Shown one piece after another: positions 58,634 through 64,000 of a DNA stretch of 64,000 bases. The position numbers and the translations under genes are program-made. The stretch covers positions 1,240,001 through 1,304,000 of the forward strand of contig NZ_AP022574.1 of assembly GCF_010729305.1 (NCBI RefSeq), given 5' to 3'. The stretch is from Mycolicibacterium psychrotolerans (GTDB lineage: Bacteria; Actinomycetota; Actinomycetes; Mycobacteriales; Mycobacteriaceae). Positions within the stretch are counted from its first letter, which is position 1. Every line of letters starts with the position of its first letter. The notes beneath the pieces were generated by a model that saw only the letters and a program-made list of their open reading frames with translations, did not search any database and was not told the origin of the DNA.

Positions 58634-59155
58634 CTAGGTTCGTGACGGAATCACTTCGGTTGCCGAACGCGGAGTATCGCTGCGGTCCTCACGCTGGTGC
58701 CAGGTGATGACCACTTCGTCGTCGGGATGCATGACGCGCAGAACGCCGAGCTCGACGCGCTTGCCGGGCCCGATCACTTGCCACTTCTGTGACGAGTTGT
58801 GCACTTTGAAGCCGGCCGCTGTCACTCCGTATTTTGGCGACCGAGACCTGTTGAATAGGTAGACGTCGGGATCGCCCGGTATGGGCTGGAAGATCCAAGG
58901 GTCTGCCTCTGCAGCGTCCTCCTGCTCGGCGGCACGACGCTCCTGGGCCTCCACGGCCGCGGCCGATCGCTCAGCCGCATCGGCCGATCGCTTCTCCGCG
59001 CTGGCCGCGGATTCCGCTGCTTCAACAGCGCGGCGCTCATGTTCGGCCGCGGCGTCTTTCTCCTTGCGGGCAAGGAGCCAGCCCGCGCCGGCGCCGACCA
59101 TCGACAGGAACGCTATGACGGCGCTGGCAACAGCGGCACCGTCCGCGGCGGCCAT
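58634..59155 (-). CDS. Membrane-anchored coiled-coil protein
   Basis: A 173-residue protein. An N-terminal membrane helix (VASAVIAFLSMVGAGAGWLLA) is followed by an Ala/Glu/Arg-rich coiled coil (residues 32-85) and a C-terminal globular domain (WIFQPIPGDPDVYLFNRSRS, VHNSSQKWQVIGPGKRVELG). The layout resembles small phage-island or conflict-system sensors, but I do not know a family. ATG 59155 lies 9 bp after the stop of the next gene upstream, so the two form an operon that ends about 100 bp from fic. Confidence 0.65.
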   Translation of the reverse strand: MAAADGAAVASAVIAFLSMVGAGAGWLLARKEKDAAAEHERRAVEAAESAASAEKRSADAAERSAAAVEAQERRAAEQEDAAEADPWIFQPIPGDPDVYLFNRSRSPKYGVTAAGFKVHNSSQKWQVIGPGKRVELGVLRVMHPDDEVVITWHQREDRSDTPRSATEVIPSRT

Positions 59156-59164
59156 CAGAGCCCC

Positions 59165-59374
59165 TTAACCCAGTCGAATGGTGATGTGCGGGGCGTACAC
59201 GCTCGACCCGTCGGACAGCTCTGCTCGGTAGTCGATGATCTGGATCTCGCGTGGGTTCTGGTTGACCGTCTTAATCCGGACGTTTGAGGCATTCGGCGAG
59301 AAGAGCTCGAGAATCCGCTGGACCTCAAGGGCGGCTTGGGCGGCCTCGGCCGCCGCCTGCTTCGAATCAGTCAT
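59165..59374 (-). CDS. Small element protein, operon partner of the membrane coiled-coil protein
   Basis: A 69-residue protein (MTDSKQAAAEAAQAALEVQR then ILELFSPNASNVRIKTVN and ELSDGSSVYAPHITIRLG). An N-terminal helix is followed by a beta-rich domain. It is the first cargo gene from attR on this strand. It is probably co-transcribed with the membrane protein that follows. No family is recognised. Confidence 0.6.
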   Translation of the reverse strand: MTDSKQAAAEAAQAALEVQRILELFSPNASNVRIKTVNQNPREIQIIDYRAELSDGSSVYAPHITIRLG

Positions 59375-59579
59375 GTCGCCATCCTTGGTCTTGCGCCTCA
59401 GACTTCGGCGCTCTGCGCGCGAACGTACAGACCCACTCCGACAGTCTCCACTTTCCTGTCATAAACGCACATGAACCGTAGTGAATTCTAGCGGACGCAA
59501 GGGCACATCACCCGAACGTCACCGCAGGTCACACGGACGGCGGGACACCTTGACGGACGGCCTCACTCAGAAGTATGCG

Positions 59580-59617
59580 TCAGAAGGTTAGGGGTTCGAA
59601 TCCCTTCGGGCGCGCTT
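59580..59617 (+). repeat. attR, 38-bp direct repeat (tRNA-Arg 3' fragment)
   Basis: Identical to 45025-45062. Only the 3' half of tRNA-Arg is present, so it is not a functional tRNA gene. The stop codon and last codons of the neighbouring TetR gene lie within it. Confidence 0.95.
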
Positions 59618-60187
59618 CGTCTTTCTCCCGTCGAGCACGATGTCCACCGCGGCCTCGATGACGTCATCGTCCGGCACGGCGCCGAACATCAGCGACGGGC
59701 ACGCCACCACCCCGGCCAGCATCGAGATCGCCGCCTCCAGGCGGGCGCCGTCGAACGCCGTCTCCAGCATGCCGCGGATCGGGCGCTGCGCCTCGGTGTT
59801 CAGGGCGTCACGGATCTCGGCCATCGTCTCCACAGACGCCCACTGCGCCATCGCCGAGAGCACGCGGTCGAGGTGCCGATCGACCACCGCCTGACGGAAC
59901 ATCGTCAGTTCCCCGATCAGGTCGGCGCGCAGATCGTCGGTGGGCTCCTGGTGGGGGAGCTCACCGATGGCGTCCAGTGCCGCCTTGAGCAGGTCGAACC
60001 GGGACGGCCAGTGGCTGTAGAGCGTCGTCTTCGAGTAGCCGGCCACTTCCGCGACCCGGGCATGGGTCAGCGCGTCGGACCCCTCGGTGACCAGGACGTC
60101 GAGCGCGGTCCGCGCGACGTCGGCGCGGGTGCGGATGACGCGGGAGTCTTCACCTGCCGCGGACTTCCTGCCGGTGCCGGCTGCCAT
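59588..60187 (-). CDS. TetR family regulator of the rhodopsin cassette (inferred)
   Basis: A 199-residue regulator with a standard TetR helix-turn-helix (RADVARTALDVLVTEGSDALTHARVAEVAGYSKTTLYSHWPSRFDLLKAAL) and an all-helical ligand domain. Its TAA is at 59588-59590 inside attR, so the last residues (about KRARRDSNP) are encoded by the antisense of a tRNA-Arg fragment. ATG 60187 is divergent from the rhodopsin gene, separated by 167 bp with two palindromes. It probably controls the rhodopsin operon and itself. The ligand is unknown. Confidence 0.88.
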   Translation of the reverse strand: MAAGTGRKSAAGEDSRVIRTRADVARTALDVLVTEGSDALTHARVAEVAGYSKTTLYSHWPSRFDLLKAALDAIGELPHQEPTDDLRADLIGELTMFRQAVVDRHLDRVLSAMAQWASVETMAEIRDALNTEAQRPIRGMLETAFDGARLEAAISMLAGVVACPSLMFGAVPDDDVIEAAVDIVLDGRKTKRARRDSNP

Positions 60188-60250
60188 GCGAGCAGTTCAC
60201 CTCCACCTGTCGCTCGACTTCGCGCTGTGCTGTCAACAAAGTTAACTTAC

Positions 60251-60302
60251 GGACAGACTGTCCAAAAACGTCATAAATAAACACTAGTGGACTAATCGTC
60301 CA
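60251..60302. promoter_or_regulatory. Two inverted-repeat operators between tetR and the rhodopsin gene
   Basis: GGACAG-A-CTGTCC (60251-60263) and TGGAC-TAATC-GTCCA (60288-60302) are both perfect dyads sharing the GGAC/GTCC half-site. They sit 25 bp apart in the divergent promoter gap, the typical place for TetR-family binding sites. Confidence 0.65.
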
Positions 60303-60354
60303 ATACCGTACCTTCAGATCTGCCCCATCCGCTTCATCCACTCAAAGGTGAGAG

Positions 60355-61233
60355 ATGATTCCTGAAGAACTGACCCAGGCCCAATTCGACACGGTCTACA
60401 ACCTGCTGTCCCTGGTGATCGCGGCTCAACTGTTCGGCGCGATCTTCCTGTTCGCCGTCCAGCCGCGTGTGCTCCCGCGCTACCGTCAGGCGCTGGTGAT
60501 GTCCGGAATCGTCTGCGGCATCGCGGCCTATCACTACTTCCGCATCTTCGAATCGTTCAAGGGCGCCTTCGTGACCGACGCGCAGGGCGGACGAGGAACC
60601 TACGTCCAGGCCGCCGGCGAATCGTTCAACGAGGGGTACCGATACGTCGACTGGCTGCTGACGGTGCCGCTTCTGCTCGCCGAGCTCATCGTGGTGCTGG
60701 CGCTGGCCCGCAAGTTGCGTAACTCGCTGCTCTACCGCCTGATCCCGGCGTCGGCTCTGATGATCGCGCTCGGCTACCCCGGCGAGATCAGCGGGGACAA
60801 CCTGACCCGCAACGTCTTCGGGCTGCTCTCCACGCTGCCGTTCCTGTACATCCTCTACGTGCTGTTCGTCGAGCTCACCCGCTCGCTGGACCGTCAGCCG
60901 GCCGCGGTGCGCGCCACCGTCAGCCGGATGCGCATCCTGCTGCTGGCCACCTGGGGTGTGTACCCGATCGCCTACATCATCCCGCTGCTCGGCATCGACG
61001 GTGCGGCGGCGTGGGTGGCCAAACAGGGCGGTTACTCGATCGCCGACATCCTGGCCAAGGTGCTCTACGGCCTGTTGATCTACAAGATCGCGCGGCTCAA
61101 GTCCTTCGCCGACGACGCCGAGTTCGCCGGGCGGGAGAACGAGGGCCACGACGGAGTCGTGGTGGCGGGCAACGGTTCGGCTCCCGTGACGGTCGGGGTC
61201 GGCCGGAAGGACACCACGGCGACCACGGCCTAG
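60355..61233 (+). CDS. Microbial rhodopsin, light-driven proton pump (xanthorhodopsin/Gloeobacter-like)
   Basis: A 292-residue seven-helix retinal protein. Helix C motif RYVDWLLTVPLLLAE gives Asp99 (acceptor), Thr103 and Glu110 (donor), the DTE signature of outward proton pumps. His60 matches the His paired with the acceptor Asp in proteorhodopsin. Leu107 at the spectral tuning site predicts green absorption. Lys235 (DILAKVLYG) binds retinal. Gly156 (VFGLLSTLPF) matches the Gly that lets carotenoid antennae bind in xanthorhodopsin-type proteins. AAGGTGAGAG lies upstream of ATG 60355. The next gene would make retinal. Confidence 0.93.
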   Translation: MIPEELTQAQFDTVYNLLSLVIAAQLFGAIFLFAVQPRVLPRYRQALVMSGIVCGIAAYHYFRIFESFKGAFVTDAQGGRGTYVQAAGESFNEGYRYVDWLLTVPLLLAELIVVLALARKLRNSLLYRLIPASALMIALGYPGEISGDNLTRNVFGLLSTLPFLYILYVLFVELTRSLDRQPAAVRATVSRMRILLLATWGVYPIAYIIPLLGIDGAAAWVAKQGGYSIADILAKVLYGLLIYKIARLKSFADDAEFAGRENEGHDGVVVAGNGSAPVTVGVGRKDTTATTA

Positions 61234-61237
61234 GCCG

Positions 61238-64000
<2,763 letters not shown>

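Larger units (their letters stand above)
45025..59617. mobile_element. tRNA-Arg integrated satellite-like genomic island (about 14.5 kb)
   Basis: The element is bounded by identical 38-bp repeats at 45025-45062 and 59580-59617, the first being the 3' part of intact tRNA-Arg. Next to attL are integrase, repressor and excisionase-like genes. A block of small genes follows (DUF2742-like, ATPase-like replication protein, helix-turn-helix protein), similar in style to mycobacterial PhiRv elements. No capsid, portal, terminase, tail or lysis gene is seen. Cargo on the opposite strand includes the nuclease-helicase, zinc-finger, Fic and membrane-protein genes. The best reading is a phage satellite or integrative island carrying defence-type genes. 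Confidence 0.93.

Noticed and set aside
59580..59617. Second tRNA-Arg gene
   Set aside because: Only the 3' part is present; no anticodon loop or 5' acceptor strand, so it is attR.

Overview
The window is high-GC chromosomal DNA from a mycobacterium, most likely a rapidly growing environmental Mycolicibacterium. The evidence is the conserved mycolate and arabinogalactan loci (fadD32-pks13-accD4, embC-embA-embB, aftA, dprE1-dprE2, wzm-glfT1-wzt), a mycobacterial proteasome activator, and gene order that largely follows the M. tuberculosis Rv3772-Rv3801 region in inverted orientation. Some of the M. tuberculosis genes are replaced by others.

1-10.4 kb (+ strand): the end of fadD32, then pks13 and accD4, which make and condense the two mycolic acid chains. 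A DUF4331 protein, a small helical protein, an RDD membrane protein and a transmembrane Ser/Thr kinase follow. 10.4-25.4 kb (- strand): a tightly packed arabinogalactan operon, read from right to left as GtrA-like Rv3789 homologue, dprE1, dprE2, aftA, embC, embA, embB and a metallo-beta-lactamase-fold hydrolase. Most junctions overlap by 1-4 bp or are only a few bases apart. 25.4-33 kb: an accessory stretch with a hydrolase-cyclase fusion, a 50-residue ORF, a DUF222/HNH (13E12-type) protein, a small exported protein, a Ddn-like reductase, a MocR regulator divergent from an AhpD-like gene, and a PPOX-fold protein. 33-38 kb (- strand): galactan initiation and export (wzm, glfT1, wzt), bpa, and a large membrane protein related to Rv3779. 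38-45 kb: a cysteine-desulfurase-like protein lacking both catalytic residues, a quinone oxidoreductase, a MarR regulator, tRNA-Ser(UGA), a cutinase, a crotonase with dienoyl-CoA isomerase residues, a possible lipoprotein, a DUF4334 protein, HisC2, tRNA-Ser(GCU) and tRNA-Arg(ACG).

45.0-59.6 kb is an integrated element of about 14.5 kb in tRNA-Arg(ACG). It is bounded by perfect 38-bp direct repeats (attL 45025-45062, attR 59580-59617). Next to attL are a tyrosine integrase, an Xre-type repressor and a divergent excisionase-like gene with a palindromic operator. A PhiRv-like early or replication block follows. I see no capsid, terminase, portal or tail gene, so it looks like a phage satellite rather than a complete prophage. 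Its cargo, on the - strand, is a 1634-residue Mrr-like nuclease + SF2 helicase with 14 helicase-associated repeats, a zinc-finger protein, a self-inhibited Fic AMP-transferase and a two-gene membrane/coiled-coil pair. The helicase and Fic genes are the best candidates for an anti-phage or conflict system.

Immediately outside attR is a second accessory cassette: a TetR regulator whose last codons lie in the tRNA fragment, two palindromic operators, a seven-helix microbial rhodopsin with proton-pump residues, a Brp/Blh beta-carotene dioxygenase that would supply retinal, and a cytochrome c oxidase subunit I gene (ctaD) running off the window. This suggests light-driven proton pumping next to a respiratory oxidase gene.
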